The translations under genes were made by a program, and so were the position numbers. From positions 1 through 64,000 of the forward strand of contig WNNJ02002583.1 in assembly GCA_012934845.2 (NCBI GenBank): 64,000 bases of DNA, written 5' to 3'. The first letter of the stretch is position 1; every line of letters starts with the position of its first letter. The notes beneath the pieces were generated by a model that searched no databases, was not told the DNA's origin, and worked only from the letters and a program-made list of their open reading frames with translations. Below are positions 1 to 32,526 of the stretch, in pieces. This DNA comes from Pomphorhynchus laevis (taxonomy: Eukaryota; Acanthocephala; Palaeacanthocephala; Echinorhynchida; Pomphorhynchidae).

Positions 1-379
1 AATTAATTATTAATTAAATGGAACGTCATTATGTAGGTCGATTATCTGTAATTAACTAAAATTATAGGTTTTTTATATAAATTTACAAATTTATTAAACA
101 TGTGTTTACCATTTCATTTTTGGTAACATCAATGAGAACTAAAAACCAAATATTATATTTAAAATATTATATTATTACATTATTATATTTAAAACCAAAT
201 ATAATAATGAAATGTTCGTTTATTTTAAGAAATTACCATTTGTTTAATCACAATTGCATTTTATAATTTGAAATATTAAAAGACTAAAACAAAGTTTACT
301 TTCTTTGTATTATAAAGCTAGCATTCATTGAATTGTATAAATGTTTTTCTTTTAACTTTTTATTAACTATCTCAAATAG

Positions 380-19805
<19,426 letters not shown>

Positions 19806-20029
19806 CTTAATTTCATATCATATCTTATCATGGTATCCATTAACAGACACCCGACAAATTAATTGAGGTTTGATAGCTCATACGTTCATCGATTTAGATT
19901 GTGTATACGTTAGTGTCAGAAAATATTCAAAGTTTACCCGTGATAGTTTTTCTTGAAAACTGTTGCTATTTCTTAAAAATTCGTCAGTCTGAGGAAGTCT
20001 AAAAGAATTGTTTATATTTACTCACGATA

Positions 20030-21240
20030 TGGATAACGAATTTACTAAAATTCCAAGGATATGCTTCAAGAATGTCCATTTAAAGCGATCAATCTGACCA
20101 AAAATCATAGCTAATAAATCCGGCCAGAATGATGCTATGCCGTATGAGATAATGGGAAGAAGCATTTAGTCAGAATAGCGAAGGCCACCTTTAAATGATA
20201 AATTGCTTGCAAATAAATGAAGGAAAATCCATAACAATAAAGGAAAAGAGTAGAGGACTTAATAGGTCACCTTGTAATACTACTTTGTCTATTGTAAAAT
20301 CAGAGGAACGTTGGCCATCTAATATTCTCAGACTGCTTGGTTGAAGTAAATCATGGATTAATTTAAGGACGTTACCCGCAATGTTTACTTTAAAGGCCAG
20401 TTTAAGCAATATTGTTCGATTGACTGAGTCAAATGTTTTTTGTCAAATCCATGAATTAACGTACAGTGAACGTCTGAAATTGAAACATTCCTTAACCAGC
20501 GAGCGCACCCCCGCCTGAAACATCTATGGTTGATCTATTGCGACGAAATCCATATTGTTCTCGTGAAATAAATCAACTGTGAAATGTGATTAAAAAAGCA
20601 GCCACTACGCATGTTAGAATTTTATACGAGTGATTAAGTAGTGCGATCTCTCTCTATATGAGTTCATATCTCTTCAAGATGCCGAACCTTTGTATAACAT
20701 CTTAATTATACCGTCGTACCACGATATTAGTAGCATCGCCCCCATTGATAGTCTGTTGAAAATCAATAATCAGTAATTAGCAAATAATGGAAAAGATATG
20801 AGTATATGTTCTATACATAGACCATCTGGTCCTGCCGCTTTTTTGTGTTTTATATCGCCTAATGCTTTGAGTATTTCTGATGAGTCGAATGGATGATTTA
20901 TATGATCCAAATTATCAAAAGCATTGTCGATATAGGGTAAACCTATCTTCGTCACCGACCCTGACGCCTGACAAGGCACTTCGTAAAGATGCTGACCCCA
21001 ATAGTTAATTGGAATTCCAGCTTTATTTCTGCAATTTCTACGTGTCAGCAACCATGACGCTTTCTCGGCCTTGTCCCGGAGTATACTTTCAGCTTTACGC
21101 CGGTTTGTATTCCAAAAGTTGGACATAATTTTACAGTACAACCTACGATAACGAACGTACTCTTCACGTAATTCTATATTGTTTCTCGACAGTTTACAGA
21201 AATTTATAAGCTCTCGTTGAAACTGCCTAAGCCAATTCGA
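20030..21240 (-). mobile_element. Non-LTR retrotransposon fragment (RT domain)
   Basis: On the - strand, 21141-20770 encodes a linker plus KKAAGPDGLCIEH, the start of a LINE RT. 20409-20191 encodes DGQRSSDFTIDKVVLQGDLLSPLLF, the QGDxLSPLLF motif. 20190-20040 encodes ISYGIASFWPDLL and RFKWTFLKHILG, as in the region after RT. Frames shift between pieces and no ends are seen. The clade is not clear to me. Confidence 0.8.
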
Positions 21241-22646
21241 TTACATAATATTAATATTATATTAATATATAAATATAATATTAAGTGATATTTATATATA
21301 TTATTTATACATATTAATATCATATAAATAAAAAAAGCATATTAAAATTTACTTATATATTAGTATATTAAAATAGTATATTATAATATAAAACTTATTA
21401 TAATATTTATTTTATATTATCTATAATTATTATAAAATTATTATAAAATTATTATTAAATTATATAAAATTTATAGACGTGTTTTCTGCGAAACAGAAGA
21501 ATAACATTTATTACGTAACATGTATAAAAAATTATTATTTCATTTATTATGAAACCTTTATTTCTATCATAGTTTTTAATGTAGAAATGAAAAACTATAT
21601 TTTGTTTGTTTAGATACACTTTAGTTACTTGACTTTTAATGATATTTAAAAAATGTTGCGTAATAAATTAATGTCGTCCTATCTGTTAAATTTTTGAGCA
21701 AAAACATGTATTGTTTTTAAAAGGATATCATTTCTAAAAATTTCATAAATCCTGAAACCAAATACGTATATTTATTTTTATTTTAAATTGAATTTAATAT
21801 TATAAAAAAATATAAAAAATAATTAGTAAATAATTAATGATTCTTATAAATATTAACAAAAATTCGCCTTATAAATAATTATAATTATAAATTTATAATA
21901 AAATTATTATTTATAATAATGAAATTATTTATTAATAAATAAATAATTTATGACATCATAAATTTCTCTAATTATAATATTTAACATCGTATTTTAGAAA
22001 TTTTCATTTCTATTAAATATATCGAAATATATCTGAAATAAATATTAAATTTTAATCTTTACATTATGAAAGGATTATGCATTGATCAAAATATTCTTAA
22101 ACAAATTTACAACAAAGAAGTTCATAATTTTCCTATGTTTAGTGTGCAATCAGCCGTCAATTCACAACTACGATCCAATTCCGAATCCAAAATCTTATTT
22201 TTAAGACGTCACTCAGCAGAATTACTTTGAATAAACGCTTCAATAAGTTCGCTATCTGTGAATAAAATTTTTAAAATAAAATATGCGCTATCATATTCTA
22301 ACCAGAAATAGATTCCATCAGTACGTCGTCAGTGCATTCTCCGTTTTCTTCTAATTTAGCTGATTTTGGGTGGGTAATTGTTGCGTTACTGATGTTCGTT
22401 GTAATGTCATCTTAACAACAGACGATGCAGTTAAAAAGTTTGAACATAATTATAGGAATAAATTTGAAATAAAACAAATTACGATACACTGTATTGAAAA
22501 ATTAAAAAATTATAATCTCGGTTAATTTTATTAAATTTGATAATCTAAATTTTAAATTGATCCATCAAAATGAATCAATCTTAAATAACACTTTACATAA
22601 TAAGTGTATAGTATCTTAGAATATTTATTCGTAGAATAAATTATAT
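21241..22646. other. AT-rich spacer
   Basis: Simple A/T-rich sequence, including TATTAA-type runs at 21245-21460. I see no gene, structural RNA or recognisable element. Confidence 0.6.
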
Positions 22647-23757
22647 AATGTAATAGATTACATCTTAAATTTATAATAATAGATTATATAATGGATTATA
22701 ATGTCAGGTAGTAATCAACTAATGTAATAGATTACATCTTAAATTTATAATAATAGATTATATAATGGATTATAATGCCAGGTAGTAATCAACTAATGTA
22801 ATAGATTACATCTTAAATTTATAATAATAGATTATATAATGGATTATAATGTCAGGTAGTAATCAACTAATGTAATAGATTACATCATAAATTTATAATA
22901 ATAGATTATATAATGGATTATAATGTCAGGTAGTAATCAACTAATGTAATAGATTACATCTTAAATTTATAATAATAGATTATATAATGGATTATAATGT
23001 CAGGTAGTAATCAACTAATGTAATAGATTACATCTTAAATTTATAATAATAGATTATATAATGGATTATAATGTCAGGTAGTAATCAACTAATGTAATAG
23101 ATTACATCTTAAATTTATAATAATAGATTATATAATGGATTATAATGTCAGGTAGTAATCAACTAATGTAATAGATTACATCATAAATTTATAATAATAG
23201 ATTATATAATGGATTATAATGCCAGGTAGTAATCAACTAATGTAATAGATTACATCATAAATTTATAATAATAGATTATATAATGGATTATAATGCCAGG
23301 TAGTAATCAACTAATGTAATAGATTACATCTTAAATTTATAATAATAGATTATATAATGGATTATAATGTCAGGTAGTAATCAACTAATGTAATAGATTA
23401 CATCTTAAATTTATAATAATAGATTATATAATGGATTATAATGTCAGGTAGTAATCAACTAATGTAATAGATTACATCATAAATTTATAATAATAGATTA
23501 TATAATGGATTATAATGTCAGGTAGTAATCAACTAATGTAATAGATTACATCATAAATTTATAATAATAGATTATATAATGGATTATAATGTCAGGTAGT
23601 AATCAACTAATGTAATAGATTACATCTTAAATTTATAATAATAGATTATATTGTGGATTATAATGTCAGTTAGTAATCGACTAATATAATAGATTACATC
23701 TTAAATTTATAATAATAGATTATATAATGGATTATAATGTCAGGTAGTAATCAACTA
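22647..23757. repeat. Satellite array: 15 units of 74 bp
   Basis: The unit starts AATGTAATAGATTACATC and repeats with an exact 74-bp period from 22647 to 23756. Units differ mainly at two sites, CTTAAA/CATAAA and GTCAGG/GCCAGG; unit 14 is the most diverged. Each unit holds the near-palindrome TGTAATAGATTACA. No coding capacity. Confidence 0.97.
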
Positions 23758-24955
23758 ATGCAACTATTATAATAGTTGAATTAATATCAATCAACTTTTA
23801 TAATCTCAGGTAGCAAACAATTAATGCAAATTAATGATGTGCAATTTAAGAATTTACTATTATTCTCAATTAGCAATAGGTGAATTCAGACTTATGTTAA
23901 TATTTGAATATTGTGTAATAGGGTTATTGAATTAAGTCCAATAAATTAAATTTTGGATAAATCCGTATTTGGTTCATTAAACGTCAAACCCTCTTATATT
24001 TAGATTTAATTTACAACATACAAAATATATTTTGTAAAATACAATATGTATTTTCTAATATAATAAATTAAATAAGGAAATTTTAACAATATAGCTATTG
24101 TTTATCGTCTCTTGTAAACAAGATTACATTTTTAGATTCAATTATTTAATTGGCATAGATACAAATGAGAAGCATAAGTTTATTGTCGTCACATATGACA
24201 AATCGCATATTAAGTTTTAATTCACGAACAATAACAGAGTATCAGCATAAGATTTGCAACAATAAACCAGTATGCTATGATAGAACTTCGTTATGTATAT
24301 GTCAATTATGTCAAAAAATCTCGCAAATCCTTGTTGTATGCAATGCACTGTAAAAAAATGAAAGGTCGAAGCCTAAAAATATTCGAGTGTCAAGACTAAA
24401 GGATATAATTAACCGACATTGAATCTACATTGGCAAACTATCTCAAAATTATTAAAGCAGAAGTCTTGAGTTAAATGTGAAGACTTGCGAACGATAACTT
24501 GTTTTTATTGCGTGTTTCGAATTTCCGAGATAAACGTCTTGGAATTTCATGATTTATCATCAATTAACTAATTATACTCACATATTATTTAACTAAAGGC
24601 ATTTTTAGCTTAACAAATATAATATACAAATTAAAAACTAATGTTGATCAATTTATAAAATGGATTTATGAAACATGATCAACAAACAAATTTATTTTCA
24701 TATTTCGCTACATCACCAGCAAAACACAATATAAAAATAAGCATGTAGCGAAATATAAAAATTATATTCATGTTTTATAACAGAAAACTGTTTTACAGTT
24801 TTCTATGAATACAAACAACTTAAATAATAGTGTGGATTAGCATATTAATATATTAAAATATTAATATATTATTAAATAATATATAAAATATAAAATATAT
24901 TATAAATAATATATTAAAATAATATAATTGACATACATATAGTGTGTATTGACAT
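23758..24955. other. Spacer between satellite and PRIM2
   Basis: AT-rich sequence. A loose inverted repeat lies at 24663-24782, with arms containing ATTTCGCTACAT / ATGTAGCGAAAT; these resemble the arm sequence of the 0.9-kb repeat family. The 62-codon frame at 24165-24353 is unsupported. Confidence 0.5.
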
Positions 24956-24990
24956 CTAACGAATTATTTCCCGGAGTTTTTTCCAACAGA
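24956..24990 (-). CDS. PRIM2: Possible terminal exon of PRIM2
   Basis: After an AG at 24992-24991 the PRIM2 frame continues as VCWKKLREIIR and stops (TAG, 24958-24956). It fits the phase-1 donor at 25136 but has a weak polypyrimidine tract and no recognisable homology. Tentative. Confidence 0.3.
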
Positions 24991-24993
24991 CTC

Positions 24994-25066
24994 ATATATG
25001 TAGCGATAGGCAAATTAAATATCCGAGTGAATCACTCGGTTATTTAATTTTGCTATCGCTATATAT
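24994..25066. repeat. Perfect short palindrome, foldback
   Basis: TATATGTAGCGATAGGCAAA and its complement enclose CCGAGTG/CACTCGG, giving an almost perfect 36-bp stem with a loop of a few bases. It lies next to the last well-supported PRIM2 exon. Confidence 0.8.
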
Positions 25067-25136
25067 AAACGATACATATAATATATATTCAATATAAACC
25101 AAGAATGTTTTACTAAAACACAAATTTCCCACTTAC

Positions 25137-25581
25137 CTTTAAATCTAAGTGTGTAGCTTTCATTAAAATATTGATTAGGATGCGTGATACAGACAGTTTG
25201 AGATTGGAGTCCATGTGAAAATTCAAAATACCGCTGGCATGCTATTTGATAGTGCCTTCCAGCAGACAAATTCAATATCTAAATAAAATATTCATTCATA
25301 TGTCAAATTTCGTAAATGCTGTAAACCTGATTTATTTGGTTGGTATCCAAGTTGTACGAGGATAGTCGCTGCCTTAATATTTCATGATTTAGATGCTTAA
25401 ATGGACATCCTGTGTGCAGATAAATGTTGAAAAGTTTAACTACGAAATACAAACCATGAAATTCATTGCTCCCAGGTGGATGGTTATTGATGATTTTAAT
25501 GCAACTGTACGGAGTATAAGAAACCCGTTTTCCTTCTTTACCGTAGCTGTGCCTAATATTGTACCCGTGCTCACGATCAAA
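25137..25581 (-). CDS. PRIM2: PRIM2 exons 10 to 12, iron-sulphur domain
   Basis: Exon 10 (25581-25455) reads [19 protein letters not shown] and PYSCIKII. Exon 11 (25409-25327) reads [16 protein letters not shown]. Exon 12 (25278-25137) reads [12 protein letters not shown] and [10 protein letters not shown]. The three remaining cluster cysteines are here. Exon 12 ends AAAG before GTAAGT, so at least one more exon is expected. Confidence 0.94.
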
Positions 25582-28500
25582 CTTAATGTTTACAAACATA
25601 AGAATTAAGGAAGATTTGACAAATCGTAAGGGTGTTAAATTGTATACATTTTTATACGATATAACATATTTTTTGTTCATTAAGATAATAAAGCAAAATT
25701 GTGATTAACGTAGAGTCGTAAATATTAGTATATTAGATTCGTAACATCTTAATATTTAAATAGCAATATTAATATTATTTGATTACGTGTCTGCCAATTA
25801 AAATGATTTGAATGTTTCTTTCTTTACAAAACATTTTCCTTTAATTATTTTATGTAAGACTATATTTGTCAAACAAACCAGAAAATATTATCTCAACTTT
25901 ATAAAGCATAAAGAATCAAAAGGTAAGACTGTAAATAATTACCTCACGGAAGAATGAATTGCTTATTGAGGCCGTTCATGCTCAGCAGCCCGTCATGCAA
26001 AATGTTATCTTCCACTTAAATCAAATTTGTGGGATGGCTTTAATACATATCACATTATCACACTGTTAGAAGCGTTGATTTATATTTTATTTGCTAAAAA
26101 CACGATTGTAAACGCTATCTTTAGCACTATAAGCTAAATCGATAACGTTGCCTGCAAAAATATAAATTATTTATATTTTTAAATATATTTTTAAACCTCA
26201 CGACAAATTTGTATGTAGCTAAATCGCAATTTAAAGATGTTTTCAATAAGAAACATATCTATATGCTTACTTTTAAGATAATTGAAAGATTACTTTAAAT
26301 AATTAATTAATTTCAAGATTTTTTAAAATCTAGAATACGCTTAATATACGTCATTATAAAGGTTTGAGATTTTCATTGAAATTTAAGCCATCTACCTTTG
26401 TCTGATCCATTCCACCCTTTTGCGAAAACTCGTTTTGAAAAAGACGCACATTTTCTTCCATCGGCAATCCTATACCTAAAATAGATTTAAGAAATGCAAC
26501 AATATCATAGTAACTTTATATTAATTAACTATTTAATAAATAATTAACTAATAATTAATTGAATGATTATTAATATTATTAATTCAGGTTATAATCAAGT
26601 TCATCTCAGAAAAATTAAATCCATCAGTAAAATTATTGATACCTTTTAAAAATAGCCAGTATGTAAGTCTGCCTTGATGTTTCAGATGATGTTCTGTGCG
26701 CAAAGCCTCGTGTAATTGACGAAAACATGGTGGAAAACATAATTTTGAAAGCTAAGTTAGAATAAGTAGTGAAGTTTCCTATGAAGTGGTTAATATACCC
26801 GATCAATATCGTTGGAAGTCAAGTGATCACATACTTTATCATCGGATACATAATTACAGTATCCTTCAGGGATTTCAGTAAGAAATTGTTTAATCTGCTC
26901 TTGATCTCTGATTAGCCTGTAAGAAGTCCTCGATAGAATCTAAACGATTAAAAACACATAGTTACTTAAAGTTGAACATCTTAACAAATTAAATGTGCAA
27001 AAGATTTCGTACCGCTAATGAATGACTAAGTCGCATTCGAAAATCATTTGTAATAATTGATATCATATCTGATGCAGCTACATAAGCAATTCCACGCTTT
27101 ATAAATACCCGACGTGATCGAACTAAATCGAGTACGTCAGTAAATGGAATCTGTGTCAAACAATAAATTTTAGGTAAACAAAAATTAACGAATTCGTACT
27201 TTGTAAAACACTGTGTCAAACACACGTTGTACATTCATTGAAATACATGAGCTTACAATATTATCGATCAGAGTCGATTTTTCTTTTTCAGAAACCTCAA
27301 ATTATTAATAATTTAAATATTTAATATCAATAGCCTAATTTTATACCTGTAAAAAATAAATATTGTTCAATTTCAAAAACATTTTCGCTTGAGATAGGCT
27401 CGTTTTTTGAAGGTATCTGTACCTGAACAAATCCACTTCTTGATTTATAAACCATCGACGAAGTTGATCGCTAAATTGATATAAAATGTAGAGAAATGAG
27501 TCTTAGGAAAACGATTTTTAGGAACACAAAATCATATGAATAAAATTCAAATATAATTTAATAGATATAACCGAACTGGCCTTTCCGATTGTTTCCTAGA
27601 GACTTCTTGCTAAATATTCTTGTTCAATGTTTTAGTTACTTGAAACATGTTGCTCGAATAAAATATTATTGAAGTTTGATAAGTCATTCAAAAATATTTG
27701 AACATACTACAAGGACACTGATTTTTTTATTTAAAAATATCCACTCATCATTATTATTCAATGGTTTGTAAATGTGTTTTTTCAAAAGATAAAATAAAGT
27801 CACGTTTAGAAACTTAAGGTAAGATCTTTTATCGTGAATAAAATTACAGTTGGCAATTAAATCCCTGAGCTTGTTTCTCTGAAACAATACGATTTTATAT
27901 GGTAGAAATCAAAGAAAAATACACGCAGCGTATGCTGCTTGTGTCCAATCTATGTTGTTGTTCAGTTTTAGTGACCGTCACTACAAAAAAATCATACCAC
28001 ACAAATAAGATGTTGGATGTAGCAACATCTTATTTCAAGTGATTTGGTGACAATCTAAATGCATTCAGACACGAATTTAATCCCAAACTACGAAGGTAGT
28101 TAATTAAAACACAATTTTAGTGGTCGTCGCCATTTGCAATCTCCAGCAGCTGATATTCTTCAAGCAAAGACATTCAGAGATCCCCTGGTCTGTTGACATA
28201 TGGGTCGTGAATTCATTCATTAGCGAATTCGTGAATTTTCTGAAGATAGAAATAAGCGTGTAAAATTAGAAATTGAAGACAAGTGATCGTGCACAGAGTT
28301 GGTAAACGAAGCCAAATGAAAATTGTCATCACAAATTGTCACTAATATATGTAACACGTTCAATTTTCTTTTGTTCAAGAACATTCTCTATAAATTAATT
28401 TAGGCTTTGAATGCGACTACTTTATCCCCAACATAAAGACGGTAGTCATTATGTTGATGACTTCAAGTCATAGATTTATTAAGAATAATATATAGTAATA

Positions 28501-31500
28501 AAGGAATATATCTATGATTCATTAAGAAAAAAAATCATAGATTCATTATATACTTTTGCAGCGGCTCCCACAATTTAAACAGTTTGGTTATTGCTTTTAC
28601 ACAGAATAGCCATCTTATTTCTGTATACAAGAAAAAGCGTTTGTGATCCATGTATATCCTAACACAAAATTATTCAAAAGACGTGAGTTAAGTGATTATG
28701 CTTTTATTTATTAATAATTTTAATAAAATTGCTCAATATGTTGTAAATTAAATGCTTTAGCAAGATGTTTTACTAAATTCAAATCAATTATTAATAAAAC
28801 GAATATACCTAAGGAGTATACGTTAAATTAAATATTAAATTACTAATTAAATATTGCTAATTAAATATTATATTATTATAGTAATTAGGCGTATTATTTA
28901 CAATATTACGTTTTTTACGTTTAAACGTATTATTTACAACGTAATATATAATAATTATAAGGTTAATATAATAATTAAACAATTATAAAGATATTTAGTT
29001 AAATTGAAAATAGTAGCCAGCGATTAGTTAGAATTGTACCAAGTTCGGTTCACCAACTTCAGTAAAATCTTGTAGCATTTTTCGACTTGAAATCATTTCC
29101 TTGTAAATGACGCAAAGCGAGGATTCACAGTCAGTTGCAACCTTCTTAATATGATCCCTCCAGCTATGGCAGTAGCTCCATCTGTGCATATTCTGACACG
29201 GAATGACCATTTTAGTTTTTTTATATGTAATCATCATGCGAATTGAAAAATTATGCCACTTGCGTCAGTTTTCAATGATAGTGCACATAACATCTTGATA
29301 AATAAATCGTATATAAACAAGCAGTATCGCCTTGTCAACATCGGTAGATTATCAACCTAAAGTGCGTACCTAAAGGTGATTTATTAATTCTTCCCAACAA
29401 TTATATCTCAATGTCGTCAGCTATTTTATCAAAGCGCTGAGTCACAGTACTAGCAGTAAGAGACACCTGTGTTATCTTTTAAGCCTGAACTTCTCACAGA
29501 AGGTCACGACAAATGTCTTTTGTGGAGGGCAGGATAATTTCTTCATTTATAGAAATAGATTTTTCGCTTTAGCAATACGATTAGACACCAAGTAAGATGC
29601 CGGCAAATCATTCTTATTTACTAATATGGTAGCAATCGGAAGTTTATTTTGACCTTAATTTTAATGTTTTTTCTTCATCAAAAACATTTATTTCTTTGTT
29701 TTTTCTGGGTGCTTGGCCTCTAAGTGGCGAAATAGATTTTAATTCTTCGTTACCTTCGTCACACACTATAAAAAACAGGTGCTTGGTGCGTTGGAATCGC
29801 CTGTCGTGATAAATCTATATTTCAAAAAGTATTCCTGGAATCGCTAGTTCTTCTTTCTCTTCAGTGCCTTATCTTCTTCACAAAAATACTTTCCGATGTG
29901 GTAAAAATACATTACCTATACGACACAACGGTCCTCTCCATCATTCGTTACATATCATACTTCCATTTGCTGAGACATGTGTACGTTGATTTCGGTAGAC
30001 AAATGCCTTCACAGAACACACCGTATCTCTCTCGTAAACATGTATATTTGATCATCAATTTTAAGATGCTAGGTGGTTAAATATTTGGCACTCAAGAAAC
30101 AATAAAGACCATCAGTTCATCTGTTAAATAAAAACATTAAGCTATAAAATAAATAAAATTTTAATAACTAATTCTTTAGTTTACGACCCGGCGGTTGGGA
30201 CCAACTGGTCTATATAGGATACAATTCCATATCAAGATCACTAACAATAAAGATTAATTATCGTATTCAATGCTGATAATCAAGTTAAATTAGGGCCCAT
30301 TTTGTTCAAGATGTATTCATCCAGCTTATAATATGCATGCACAGTATTGCCGATTAACATGTATCAGGTTTAAATAGTTAAATTAAATGTTTTAGCTAAA
30401 AGCTTTGCTAAATTATAATCAATTATTGATATAACGAATATTTAACGAGCATACGTGTTATTTACAACAGTAAAATTATAAAAATTTAATATAATAATTA
30501 AAAAATTATGAAAATATTGAAGTTAAATTGAAAATAGTAGCCAACGATTAGTTAGAATTGCACCAATTTCAAGTGCAACGTACGAGAGATATTCGCAATG
30601 ATATCTGATCAAAATTCAATTAAAACTGTCATTTCAAATTAAACGTCTTAAATATAAAAGTTACTTTGAATAAAACGTATTGGAAGCAATTATTTGAAGA
30701 CTTAAATTGTTCACACTTTAAGTTGTAATTGTGATCGTGTCCATTAACGTATTTTATGAGGACAATATAATTCCAAATGTATAAAAGCATCGTAGAATTT
30801 GAAAGCCTTTTAGCGATGATTAAGTGGCTAAGGCAACATAAATGCACTTAGCGGAGAAACAGCGGCAACTAGAAAGAATAACGATGAAGCTCATTAAAGT
30901 GTTTACAAACTAAAATATTTCAAGAAAGAAACCACACGTAAACTAAAGATCGAAAACGAGAACGCTAAATCTTAATTCGGACTTGATTTGAACTTTATGA
31001 AATTATAAATTTTAATAATAATGAAATTTTGAATAATTCAACTTCAAAATCACTAGATAGCTTCTTTTGAAAATGATGATTGGATGTTTATGTTGTTGCT
31101 ACGGAAAAATCAAAAAAGGGTTCTAACTGCAAAATCACTTACTTCAAACTATACGCTAAACGAACGATATAGTGGGAAATAAGATCATCTTCCAATTCCT
31201 TTTGAGCGATTTCTTGATTAGTAGATGTGACCTGAATACTGAATATTTTAAGTAACTAAACCGTGTATTAATCACCCCTTTGACGAGAAGAGTTGGTAAG
31301 AAATTAGTTCGTTGCAGTTCTTTATCCAAATAATCATTATAAGCTAATGTGCTTCGTGAGAATCTTAGATTTGCCGTCTCCATTATCTTTAGCACTAAAC
31401 AAGCAACAAATGAATAATGCAAAATTATAAAAAACTTTAACAATTAGTTGATCATTAGCCCTTAATTTCATGGATTGAATTTACTATTTTTGACATATTG

Positions 31501-32495
31501 TCATCACTATTACGTACGTGTGCTTCTAACGATTCGATACAGTAAATTAATGAATTATTTTTCTAATAATTAAATATTAATTATTAATATTTAATAATTA
31601 TTAATAATTAAATCAATTATTAATAAAACGAATATACCTAAGGAGTATACGTTAAATTAAATATTAAATTACTAATTAAATATTGCTAACTAAATATTAT
31701 ATTATTATAGTAATTAGGCGTATTATTTACAATATTACGTTTTTTAAGAATTACATATTACGTTTTAATAATTAAACGTAATAAAAACGTAAATTTTAAA
31801 TAATTAAAACGTAATTAATATTACGTTTTTTAAGAATTATATATTTGCTTGTTTAAGAATTTTGTTGTCTCTTGGTTTCCGCAATGCAAATTATTTGCAA
31901 ATTTTTATAAAAGAAATCAAACTTATGTGAAAATTGAATACATTCTATACATTCTAATTCATTGTTACATTCTATGATCTAATATTTTAATGACCATATT
32001 TTTTATATAAAGATTTATTATTGCATTAGTGGGATTCAATTTTCACATAAGTTTGATTTCTTTTATAAAAATTTGCAAATAATTTGCATCACAGAAACCA
32101 AGAGACAACAAAATTCTTAACACCTGATTCTCGACACCTGATTCACAGTCTTGTTTTTTTGTGGTCATGTAAGCGTGCGCTGGCACGCATTTGCCACGTT
32201 AAATAAATCTTTTTTTTAAGCAAACATATAATTCTTAAGGTCGATAACATTTTAACAAGTTATGTAGACATACATCTTGCATTTTTTAATTAAATAATTA
32301 TGTAAGCTGTATATTATTATGTAAATAAGGTGTGCTTTGATCAACTGATTTATTATAAATCAAATCAGCTAACTGAGTCTACGTATTGTTATATAATTAT
32401 AAAATAAACAAAACATAATAATGCTAAATCAAAATTTAATAATTAAATAATAAAATTAATAATTGTTTTTAGATTTTCTATAATTTAAATCAAGT

Positions 32496-32526
<31 letters not shown>

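Noticed and set aside
20875-20905. TTTCTGATGAGTCGAATGG, resembling CUGAUGAGUC
   Set aside because: It lies in a LINE coding frame and lacks GAAA and pairing arms.
22647-23757. Regular repeats considered as a CRISPR array
   Set aside because: The units are head-to-tail with no unique spacers, and the DNA is from an animal.
30180-30235. GGCGGTTGGGACCAACTGGTC considered as a tRNA-like or structured RNA
   Set aside because: Only a short GGTTGGGACCAACTGG pairing is present; no tRNA arms or box motifs.
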